Shown here: positions 25,229 through 34,565 of the stretch, one piece after another | How the letters are laid out: each line of letters opens with the position of its first letter | Position numbering within the stretch: the stretch's first letter is position 1 | Assembly: GCF_002105155.1 (NCBI RefSeq) | Contig: NW_019029036.1 | Span: 1 to 64,000, forward strand | Direction: 5' to 3' | DNA length: 64,000 bases | Source: Lobosporangium transversale | Taxonomy: Eukaryota; Mortierellomycota; Mortierellomycetes; Mortierellales; Mortierellaceae | The notes under the pieces: generated by a model | Told to the model about the DNA's origin: nothing | The model's database searches: none | The model's input: only the letters and a program-made list of their open reading frames with translations | Translations under genes and position numbers: made by a program

Positions 25229-26371
25229 ATGAAACGCGTCGGTATTGCAGCGGACCCATGCATAGGGTGCCATGATGAGGAGAATGATAGGATCGTGATA
25301 TCCCAAGACTCTGATTTTTTTGCGTACGAACGAGTCTGCTTCCTAGTGCGACCCCTTCCGCACCGTAGACGGAAGTTTGGGGTTTACGACGTAGACAACA
25401 TTATCCAAGCACTAAGACTGCCAACACACGCGCATCTGGTGTTATTCTGTGCCATCGCAGGCAATGACTACTCAAGGAACCTCGAGACGTTAGGCCCGAT
25501 TACTAATCTTCGATTAATTCGAAAGGTTGAGTGGAACGAGAACTATAATAAAATGCTTCAGGCCTACCTAAGGGAAGCTAGTAAGGTGTTGGGAAGGAAC
25601 GTAGCCTCTGAGGAAGGCCGTTTCAGTGTAGCTCTCCGCATTTTTACTTCCGGCCATCAAACGTCGGCCCAAGCGTTACCATCGAACAATGAGTTCGATA
25701 ACTTCAAGCAGCGTCTACTCAATGGAAAGGATCTTCGCCATAGAATGGCTCAGCAAAGGCGACCGCAGCGCCGCAGAACGTAAGAAAGCTCAAGCTATAG
25801 TTTTTGGCCTTGAAACCAGACGTCCCCAATACTAATCGTTAGTCCCTTTCTTGAATAATGTAGAGGCGTACCATCATTCTATATAGCGGAAGGGTCACAT
25901 AGGAACCAGTTCCGGCCCATCTTTTCTGACAAGCCGAGCATATTGAATGGGCGCACAGTTGATATCAGTAACTGCTGTCAGCACGATAGGCCGGGCCTTA
26001 AGCATCCACCACGTCGGAGAAAGGCAAAAAAGAAGCAACAGAAAAAACAAAAGCGGAAGCACAAAGGCAAGAAGCCCCACAGGGCTAAAAAAGAAGGTGC
26101 ACCAATTAGGAACTTGAAGGATGCTACGAAGGTTGATCACAGCTACAGCAGTAAGCACCCTATCAAGGCCTTAACAATTGGGTCCCTTAAGGCCTCCATG
26201 GCAAGGAAAGGCGGACTGGACGCAGATGAAAGGGATAGTATTGCAAGCCAGGTCCGAGGGGCAGTTGTTGTCCTCAACCGACTACGCCGCTATGCATACT
26301 GGGCGATCGCCTTGGGCATTGAGAGGATCATTGTTGCGATTAGCAGTCATTTACATGGGTTTTTACTATAG
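25229..26371 (+). CDS. XPG/FEN1-like PIN nuclease module, joined to basic region
   Basis: The first exon (25229-25779) has the internal XPG signature: an AADPCIG segment where flap nucleases have an acidic pair, then VISQDSDFFAY (two Asp typical of the metal site), then about 50 residues later AGNDYSRNL (Asp of the GxDY turn). An 84-nt GT-AG intron (25780-25863) joins it in phase to a second exon with a strongly Lys/Arg-rich stretch (about 26010-26095) and a helical segment. The N-terminal XPG half is not seen, and the first acidic pair is partly replaced, so activity is uncertain. Position, strand and phase suggest one transcript with the Fanzor module downstream; the joining intron near 26350-26480 has no strong donor. 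Confidence 0.6.
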
Positions 26372-26473
26372 CAAAGATTTTTACCCTTTTTATTTAACGA
26401 AGATCCCCGGATCATAATAAACACATCTTTCTTTCGTTCTCGTTACTTATTATGATCCTGGCATATTTCAATC

Positions 26474-28389
26474 ATGCGGTTACCAGGGGCAGCAAAGTCG
26501 AGGAAAAAGGCACTGGACGAGGTCTTGGATAGCAATGATTATTCCTTCCGTCTCGCCACCCTTCTTTTGAGTGGTCAAGGTGGCCCCAATTCAGCTTACG
26601 CGAGGGCAAAAAAACAAGGAAAGGCGGTAGAAACGCCCCATCATCACCTCGCTTATGAACATTTCAAGGCCACCACTGAACTTTCCCCAATAAAGGATAT
26701 AGACATCACATTGGGGGACGTCCAAGGCTTTGATCCCAAAAAGATCACATTTCCAAGAGCGTCAGACTTACTAATGGGCCAAGTACAGACATCATTAAGG
26801 CAGCACTGCAGGAACGCAATGGTATAGCTTGTGTAGGGGTATTTTCATGCATATTCTGCAATCAAATGCTCTTTATTCACACCTTTTTTTTTTTTTTTTT
26901 TTTTTTTTAGTTTGATGTCGAGAAAACAAACGAAGATATGAGCGACATTGAGTTTTTTTTTGCGGGAGAACAAAAGAGTGAAAAAATACTCAGAGTTTCC
27001 TACGTCCCCCTGGTCACCCGGGTATGTGTATCTGTCTGAACACGCCCTAGTTGACACCCTCTGGGCGAACGAAGATACCAAGCAGCTGCTGGAGCGTATT
27101 CTGCCTCTCAATAATGCTTCCAAGACTGCAATGTATGAGTGTGTACAGGGAACAAAAGGGGTTTTGATACAGGCTCTCTTTTGTGACATTGGAGGTGATC
27201 GCATGGTTCGTGGATATCAAGACAAAGTATCCCTGCAGTCACAGGACAAAGATCTAACTCGGTTCAAACTCAAAGGAACGATTTCTACCAACGGTCTAGT
27301 TCTGAATCTACTTGCCTATGACACAACCCAGACGAAGAGACAGCAGCAGTCTGACGTAGATGAAGAAGACCCCAGCCAAGAACTGGAGCTTTCTCAGGGA
27401 TTTCTCAACACGACGTGTTCAAAGGCGGCCGGTGAAGACCTAACAGATGAAGACTACGCAAACATAAACTGGAAGAGGAGCTCCAAGCTGCTTGAAAACG
27501 TTGAGCTCACATTCAACAAACCAGGGCGATGCCCATCCGCAAACACCACAACTATCGTCGGATGTGATCCTGGTATTGTTAACGCCCTTACGTTTTCCTC
27601 GCTGGACCCTCACAACCCTAACTTGCGGCAAACGGTAAAGGTGAGAAGCAGGTTCTTGTACCTCCCTGTCCTCCGCTTCAACCACCTGTTGAACAAAAGG
27701 AAGCGTGAAAAAGGAATGATTGAGGTTGAGAGCGCCATCCCTGTGTTTGGAAGGGAACGTATAATGAGTACTTTCAATGGATGAACGAGGAGTCTCAGAC
27801 ACAGACAGGATCAACGAATTTGGATGTGCTTCAAGAGTTCTACGAGTCCAGATGGCACCTGAAAAAAAAAATGGGACCTACGAAAGGCTCAACGAGCTAC
27901 GTTCGGCTACGCGGTACAGCGAGTGTTGAAGATGCTTGGGGATAAAGGAGTACTTGTCGTCGGCCTAGGGTCCTTTGAAAGTAGTAAAGGAGTTCCCAGC
28001 AAGCACACTGCTATAACGAGGCATCTTGTCACACAGGTATGGCTGTTTTTAAAAAAGTAAGCAAAGCTGGAAAGCCATAAAAGCCTTGCTAATAAACGAC
28101 TGCCATTTGAAACGCTTAGGTCAAAGCACGAGGACACTTCGCTGTAGGAGCGCACGAATTTTACACCAGCGCCCGCTGTCCCCGACCCCTCTGCGATAGC
28201 TTTTTAGAGACGGTGTACCCTCGCTCTAAATATTGCAGGACATGTAAGGTATTCTTCGACCGTGACGCAGTAGGGGCGGAAAACATCGCAAGAATCGGTC
28301 TTGCTCAAATTGAGAGACAAGAGAGACCTGCAAAGTACAAGCCCACGGAAGAGTCGCCTGCTCCGGCTGCAAAGCGCGCACGACGCTAG
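26474..28389 (+). CDS. Fanzor (TnpB-like RuvC nuclease), with homopolymer frame breaks
   Basis: Exons: about 26474-26821, 26911-28036 and 28120-28389, introns of 89 and 83 nt; the first has a 25-base poly(T) ending at its acceptor. RuvC-I is GCDPGIVN with Asp at 27566. Before it, GTISTNGLVLNLL is the strand pattern seen upstream of RuvC-I in TnpB/Fanzor. Downstream, a WDLRKAQ-type helix, VGLGSF, then HEFYTS (Glu at 28156), a C-x4-C plus C-x2-C zinc ribbon and RuvC-III FDRDAVGAENI (Asp at 28258 and 28264). A Glu next to the zinc ribbon fits the rearranged Fanzor active site. Frame breaks: one extra T near 26952, one missing G near 27757, one extra A near 27861, all in homopolymers. Known relatives are RNA-guided DNA nucleases; here that is inferred. 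Confidence 0.82.
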
Positions 28390-28417
28390 ACACAAGTATT
28401 TGGGTGCCGGCACACCC
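28376..28417 (+). ncRNA. Conserved Fanzor 3' boundary, candidate omega-RNA region
   Basis: The last codons, the stop and the next 13 bases (ACACAAGTATTTG) are identical in the inverted fragment at 29673-29699, after which the two copies diverge. Immediately downstream lies a near-perfect palindrome, GGGTGCCGGCACaCCC (28402-28417). In TnpB/Fanzor systems the guide RNA scaffold overlaps the gene's 3' end and the guide begins outside the conserved end. Conservation past a stop followed by sudden divergence is what that model predicts; the RNA itself is inferred. Confidence 0.35.
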
Positions 28418-29018
28418 ACAAAAAATTTGTAAGTTCTGTTTATTTTCGTCTCCTGTATCCATCCTCTCTAATCTTTTGCCCCTGAATTTCTGGACTAACT
28501 TTAAAAACCGTAGATAAAGAAGTATACAGTCACACAAATATATTGGTGGAATCCTTGCAACTTCAAAAAGTCCTTCCTGTTCATTCTGAAAAGTCCTATA
28601 CACCTCGGCTTCCCGTTGCAATAACTCTTTTCTGTCCTCTTTATGCTGTTGGTGCAACAACATCGAGTTGACATGTGTGCTTTGTGGGGGATTGGAAATG
28701 ATCATTATGGCAGTTGAGGTAAAGAAGATAGCAAAAATATGAACGAGGCAACTGTTACGTCCTGAGGCTAGGGAGTGTACCCAAATGGAGCACTCCCCTT
28801 TTTATTCATAGATCAGAGCAATTATAAGGCTCCGACCTAGCTAAAATAATAAACAACTTTTGATCTCCTTGACTTCCGACTTACCATAAAATATTTCAGC
28901 AACGAAAAAAAAAAAATTCTTATTGAATCAATTCAATCCTTGGCTTGACGAAAATTTCGTCAAATACGTTGCTTGATGAAAAAATCAAAATGAATTTTCA
29001 TCGGTTCATTTTTGCTCT
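28418..29018. other. 3' part of Fanzor element, no gene recognised
   Basis: A 159-residue minus-strand frame (28226-28705) is largely an antisense shadow of the Fanzor C-terminus. The rest is AT-rich, with repeated TTTTCATC/GATGAAAA words near the right inverted repeat. Confidence 0.5.
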
Positions 29019-29062
29019 TCCCGATGAAAACTTGATGTAAAAATCGATTTGCGAAAACTCTC
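29019..29062 (-). repeat. Right inverted repeat of the Fanzor element
   Basis: Reverse complement of the left repeat with an exact outer 16 bases. Degenerate copies of the ATGAAAA/TTTTCATC block occur just inside, at 28930-29010. Confidence 0.7.
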
Positions 29063-29314
29063 CAATAAATATTTCATTTCAGCCACTGTCAATCCAGCCG
29101 TTACATCACCTTTTTGCCACCAGTTGTTTCTTATAATTTGTTTGTTTCAAAGCGCGTCAATCCCTTCCTCCAAGCATAACAACCAATCAAAACACACATC
29201 CACTTTCTTCTCTTCCTCTCCTTCCCCCTTCCTTTTCCTTTTCCTTTTTCTATTCAATGCTTTAATATTATTCTGTGCAAAATAATAATACACACATTAA
29301 CACATCTCGTCTCG

Positions 29315-29346
<32 letters not shown>

Positions 29347-29672
29347 GAGAAAGTAATGTCTAGCCGCTATAGTACATGTAACATGTACAAAAGTCCATAT
29401 CTGTTTGAATATGCCTTTTATTCATCCTATAACTGTCTAGTGTGACATATCAGTCACATGTAAGTAGTTATTTCACTTATCAATTATTAGTTGTCAATTA
29501 GAGATTGTCCTTCACCCTATTTATATCAGTAGGAGGTGATCAATAAAGGGATGAACGTTTCTCATTCACTTTCCAATCCATATTATTCAATTGATCACCC
29601 ATACTCCTCAATTAGCCCAGAAATTCACGGGCAAAAAAAAAATAATCAGAAAGAAGACACGGAAGAGAACTT
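29063..29672. other. AT-rich spacer with long poly(T)
   Basis: No gene seen. Contains a ~28-base poly(T) run around 29318-29345 and a plus-strand frame of low complexity. Confidence 0.6.
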
Positions 29673-29800
29673 TCAAATACTTGTGTCTAGCGTCGTGCGC
29701 GCTTTGCAGGGGGGAGAGAGGCTGGCGGCTCTTCCGTGGACTTGTATTCTGTTAGCTTCCCTTGGCTCCTAATCTGAACAAGACCGACTCTTGCGATGCT
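29673..29800 (-). pseudogene. Inverted fragment of a second Fanzor 3' end
   Basis: On the minus strand the sequence parallels the last ~125 bp of the Fanzor gene, from the IARIG/IARVG segment to the A-K-R-A-R-R end, stop codon and 13 bases beyond. It has several substitutions and small length changes between those conserved ends. The RuvC-III DRD motif and everything upstream are absent; other sequence takes over at about 29800. It shows that a related, diverged Fanzor element once lay here in the opposite orientation. Confidence 0.8.
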
Positions 29801-30076
29801 ATCCAAGTACGTACATGCCCAGCAATATTTAATTATTTCGCAACAATCCTTAATATTAAAAGAATAGGAAAGTAGGTTCGGAAAAAACCTTTTAGACAAT
29901 AAAAGGAGGAGCAATATACGAAAAGAGTTGGAAGCAAGGGCCCAGATTGGATGAAATTGGTTGTTCAGCAGTTGAGAGACTCTGACAGATGTACTACAAA
30001 TCCTTCGGAAAATCACCTCTTTATTCATGACCTTGTGAATGCCAGCGAAGTTGATATCAGACACTAGAGTTGTTAC

Positions 30077-30722
30077 ATCCAAGCCACATTTATATAGGCT
30101 GGTTACGAGTCTAGCTGGTACTGGTAGGCTCGTCAACCAGCCTAAGGACGAAGTTCATGTGCACATGCACGTGCTGAAGGCAAATGTGGCTTGCTCTTCT
30201 CTCCCAGGCCGGGACCAAACTTTGACATTTTGGCCGGAGGTCTCTTTTTTAATTTGAAAAAAATTTCCAAGTCAAACACACTGCTAGGAAAGGCTCTTTT
30301 TTTTTTCCAAGTCATTTACACCACAGGAGATAGCTTTTTTTCTATGTTCAAACTTTTTTTTTTAAGTCATTTTTTTTCAAGCAAAGTCCTACAGATCACA
30401 GGAAAATGGCCTACGTGTAAAGCATGCTACTGTTTTTCTTGCTCTCATTTCACAATCTCATTTATTCATCCGATTATCACTACGAAATATACCTATCATC
30501 ATTCTCATCTTTAAAAAAAAAAAAATAGAAAAACTAAGCTATTCCCTGTGGCGCAAATGACTTAAAAAAAAAAAGAGCAGTGTGCTCGACTTCAAATTTA
30601 AAAAAGAGACCTCCGGCCAAAATGTCAAGTTTGGTCCCAACCTGAGAGAGAAGAGCACATGAACTTCGTCCTCAGGGCCTAGATAGTTGACGACTTCTAT
30701 CATGCACAAGTGTGGCTTGCAT
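30077..30722. repeat. Foldback (MITE-like) element with ~200-bp arms
   Basis: The left arm (about 30118-30345) and right arm (about 30535-30695) are inverted copies. Shared blocks include CGAAGTTCATGTG, TTTGGCCGGAGGTCTC, ACACACTGCT and AAGTCATTT. The outermost words are AAGCCACA at left (30078) and TGTGGCTT at right (30711). The unique centre of about 190 bp is AT-rich with several poly(T) runs. A smaller nested hairpin (AGGCTGGTT...AACCAGCCT, 30094-30142) sits in the left arm. There is no coding capacity. Confidence 0.75.
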
Positions 30723-31717
30723 TGCCAGCTCTTTTTTTTTTAATTTTTTTATTTTTTTAACGTACGATGAATAACTTCAGTATGAAGATTGGGAGTTTTT
30801 TGGATCTTCAAGGAGTATGTGATGAGCATAAAGGGTTGTATGGTGCACAGGCACAACATCTAAATAACATGATCAACTCAAGAGAATGTGTCAATATTCC
30901 TTCAAAAAGCTGAATGGCCTATATGAGGAATGAACAAATATTGGCAGGGTATATTGCCTCTGCTGCACAAGCAATGATAATAAACAGCCATTTTATGCAG
31001 GAATTCCATATAACACCGCACATATTGTATGTTAACGATTGTCTTTATAGTAGTCCACTTAACTTTCAGTGGACATTCTAACAACAGTCCTGCATCGTTC
31101 TTAGGGGCTCAATTGCAATAGAAGCTTTTAAGGCTATCATAAACTGTAATCAAAGTTGTATTATAGTAAAAGCGGATAAAGTGATCAGTTGACATCTGGC
31201 AAATTCAAATTTATAATCCTTTTCAAATGTCCCCTTCAATGATCATTTCAGTCCTCCTGGGGAGCAGTTGTAAGCAGAGGAATGAGCAAGTCGAGTGTGA
31301 ACAAAAGTTTATCTGAGGGACATGGAAAATGAGAAATGTGTGAGTTCTTCGTGCACTAAAAGATTGTGGTTGGTTTTCACGTCACAATGACCAAGAAAAT
31401 GGCACGTGGCTGATTTGAAAAAAAAAAAATTCTCACGCAAAGCCTAACCTTGAAATAAAGGAACAAATTTATCAGTTGTCGCTCCTTTCTTTCGCACTCT
31501 CCTTTTTCACTTTTTTCATATTTCATCACTTACCTCTTTTATTCATTCCAAGCCTTCATTTATTGTCTTTCTTTTCCTTTCCTTCTTTTTTTTTTTGCCT
31601 TACATATTTTTCATTATTGTTTCCATACCGTGGCCACGGGTGAAAGAGTAAGAATATACCTTTGCCTATTTAGCCATCATTCTCCCTGCATTTCAACCAC
31701 ACTCATCTTAATTTTCA
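30723..31717. other. Upstream region of the Crinkler gene
   Basis: No gene recognised. AT-rich with pyrimidine tracts (31490-31600) leading to the Crinkler start, which probably includes its promoter and 5' leader. Confidence 0.5.
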
Positions 31718-34436
31718 ATGGCCAGCACAAGGAGCTCAACACAAAAAAACATGGCTGCAAATGATTCGACAAGGAGCCAAGCACAAAAAAACATGGCTGC
31801 AAATAAGCCTGAGGATGCCTCCACACTCAATAAACGAAAAAGAGAAAACCAACACCCACAACGAAAAAAGCGCGCCATCCCACTGCTGCTGAAGCTGAAC
31901 TGCGTTGTTGAGGGGGAAGCAACGTCGTTCTCAGTAGAGATTTTCTCCGATAAATCGGTTGGGATGCTCAAGCAAGCCATCTATTTACCTGCTAGATTTG
32001 ATGATATCCCACCAGAGAAGCTAACTCTCTACAAGGTCTCCATCCCTGACGAAGGCAAGACTGTCGTTGAGTCAGAAATTGTGTCGAAAGAGGCTCTCGC
32101 ACCCGCGTCAAGGAAGCTTGGGGACATATTTAATTCCGAACTTCCAAGGAAAACGATCCATGTTTTTGTCAAGCCACCGCAGCGAGGTCTCTTGATGGAC
32201 TGATGATATTTCAATTGATGAAGCTATCTCATCACGGTCACGTGTATCCCTCCCTTTTTTATGTTGTTGAGATGAATCTCGGCAACACTATTTAACCGGG
32301 GGCGACTTTGGATTTCATCTCTATAAAAGAATTTGAAAAGTCGCCCCCATGGTCCATGCGCATGCTCTGACTCTCACTGTTGTCTGAGAACACAGTTTTC
32401 ATTTTTATTTTTTATTTTTATTTGACCTGTTTACATTGATGCATTGTTAGTTTTTCTGATTGAATCTGTTTCGCGTTTCGCACACATGCTCTGACTCTCC
32501 ATTAGCTGGCGTTTATATCTCATTGACAGCAATATATTCTTTGATCTGATCAAAATGCTAACATTTCTGCCATTGCCGCGCTCTCTTATCTTTCTAGAGT
32601 CATCGGAACAGATTCTCAAGAGAAAAATGGATGAAGGTAATAATTTGTTTTTTGCTGTATAGATAGATTGACTTGGTGACTGACTATATGTTATGGTACT
32701 AACCAACTGTCTATGTGTACGATGATCATAATTAGATCCACGGTATATTTCACCTTCAAAGAAGATGCGCATTGAGGAAGGGTGGAGAGAATACAGGGCT
32801 TCTGATGGCAAAATGGTCACGTTACCACCCTCTTGGATCGCAATGCTGGAGAATCTTGAACACCCGCCCGATCCACGTAATAAGTTTAATCATCTGAAAA
32901 GCGACAATCAGCCTGGTGATCAAGTTCACATTCCATCCTTGGGCCTCACACCGAAAGAATTTGAGAAATATAATTCGGAATTTATGATTACGGATCAGAT
33001 GCTGGAATTGTGGAAGGAGATTAGTGCTGAACGAAGGTTTCCATTTCGGCGAGTCCTTTCTGGTCCTATGGGGGTTGGCAAGTCATATCTATCCTATTTC
33101 CTTGCTGCAAAAGGATATGCGGAAGGGTGGCTTACCCTTTATATACCAGATGCCGCGATATTAAATGAAAGTTCGGATACAAAATCGGCAAAGGCACTGT
33201 TAAGGCGCTTCTTCGCTTTCAACAGGGATATCTTGACGGCATCTGATCTGGAAAGTCTTCTCAACTTTCCTGGAAATGCACATTACTCAATTGTGGCTGG
33301 TCGCGCAGTATTCAACCTATTCAAACAGAAGGAGCGCAAAACACTGTTCATTATCGACGAACATGGAGAGTTATTCCGAAAAGAGCCGTATGTGCCAGAT
33401 AAATACCCGTTCCTGAAGCATCTAATGAACCTTAATCTATGGGAGTCTCATTACAAAGGATCTAGAGTGATATTTACAGGAACAGCCCATGCCAAATATG
33501 AATTGCAGATTATGGAAGACAGTGCTCGAGCTATCTTATTGTACTTTGTTGGCCCACTATCCGAGACAGTGTTTTCAAAATGGTTGGAGGTCCACCTGAA
33601 CCAACCCGATATTGTCCAGGATGTAATGAGGATTACAAACCGTGTGCCGCGAGAGTTTATGCGCCTCATTCGATCAATTAAGGACAGACCACTCACAAGA
33701 GATAGCATTGATGGGTATGTAGCTCAGAGAACAAGCGAGCTTCGCCCTGTAGTTTGGGATTACTACGAAGCTCTCAGCGATGAATCGAAGAAGGAGTTCG
33801 CAAGCACTCTTTCAGGCGTTTACAAACATACCTCATCATGAGCATATTCTGAGGCAAGTTAGTCTTGGAGAGGTAGGTGATGATTTCAAGTTGACACTGT
33901 TGGTCCAGTTTTTGACTTTAACCAAGCCAATCGTTCTCAGAGCAACAAACCTTGTCGGCAAGAATCCAACGGAGATTATAATGAACTTTAAGGATCATGG
34001 GACAATCCATCAAAACATGACTTCTCTTGGACGTGGCTATGGACATGTACTGAGCCATTGTCATTCGAGTTATCCTCGCTTTGATTTCATACTCGACGCA
34101 ATGTTTATCCAGGTGTCCATAAGTGATTTCTGCGAACACGAGAAGACAGAAACTAAGCAGATCCAGAACGCTTTTGATAAGAGAGATCCCGACGGCAAAA
34201 ATCAGATTGAAAAATATTTGGACGAAGTATTTGGAGGTAATCATTCCGCCTTAATTGACGATGGACATTTTGTTGTCAAAAAGGATGGAGAGCCAGTAAC
34301 TGGATTTAAAATAGTTTACATGCGTGGTTCCCCTGGTGCACCAAACCACACTGGATTAATCAGCAAGTACAAAGATCTTCTTCATGTCAGCTTCAACGAG
34401 CTCAAAGAGAAACTTTTTAGAAATATCCCAACTTAG
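31718..34436 (+). CDS. Crinkler (CRN)-type protein: Ubl, P-loop NTPase, nuclease-like C-terminus
   Basis: Exons 31718-32186, 32598-32636 (39 nt), 32736-33817 and 33873-34436 join in phase to about 717 residues. The last intron (55 nt, weak GTTTAC donor) could instead be a one-base frameshift near 33830. Residues ~52-156 form the Crinkler ubiquitin-like header (LKLNCVVEGE, LTLYKVSIPD, ending HVFVKPP, the usual recombination border). A short imperfect repeat of QKNMAAN precedes it. A P-loop NTPase follows: Walker A GPMGVGKS (Lys ~285), Walker B TLFIIDEH (Asp ~377). The C-terminal part has FDFILDAMFIQVS (Asp ~605, Gln ~610), like the D...QxS strand of PD-(D/E)xK folds. CRNs occur in oomycetes and early-diverging fungi, act in host nuclei or in conflict between cells, and usually lack a signal peptide, as here. 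Activity is inferred. Confidence 0.85.
32269..32325 (+). repeat. 57-bp direct repeat, copy 1 (Crinkler intron 1), with hairpin
   Basis: Starts GAGATG and ends CTCTATA; matches 34509-34565 with about six mismatches, the last 27 bases being identical. Here GGGGGCGACTTT (32298) is followed by its inverse AAAGTCGCCCCC (to 32348), making a ~50-base hairpin. Confidence 0.85.
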
Positions 34437-34508
34437 AATTTTCGTCACAGTTCTTAATCCTATAAAAAGGCTTGTCATAGAAATTTAATAACACGGTTCT
34501 TTATTTTT

Positions 34509-34565
34509 GAGATGTATCACGGCTAAAATATTTAACTGGGGGCGACTTTGGATTTCATCTCTATA
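34509..34565 (+). repeat. 57-bp direct repeat, copy 2 (just after Crinkler stop)
   Basis: Lies 72 bp beyond the Crinkler stop codon, in the same orientation as copy 1. The inverse arm that makes the hairpin in copy 1 is missing here. Together the two copies bracket exons 2-4. Confidence 0.85.

Larger units (their letters stand above)
23992..29062 (+). mobile_element. TIR-bounded element carrying XPG/FEN1-like and Fanzor modules
   Basis: A ~45-bp sequence at 23992-24036, beginning GAGAGTTTTCGCAAAT, recurs inverted at 29019-29062 with a shared inner TTTTCATCGGGA block. Between them the only recognisable coding content is a PIN-type nuclease module and a Fanzor nuclease, both on the plus strand. 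No DDE transposase is visible, so mobility may depend on a related element. A clear target-site duplication could not be fixed by eye. Fanzor genes are known as cargo of several eukaryotic DNA transposon families. Confidence 0.65.
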
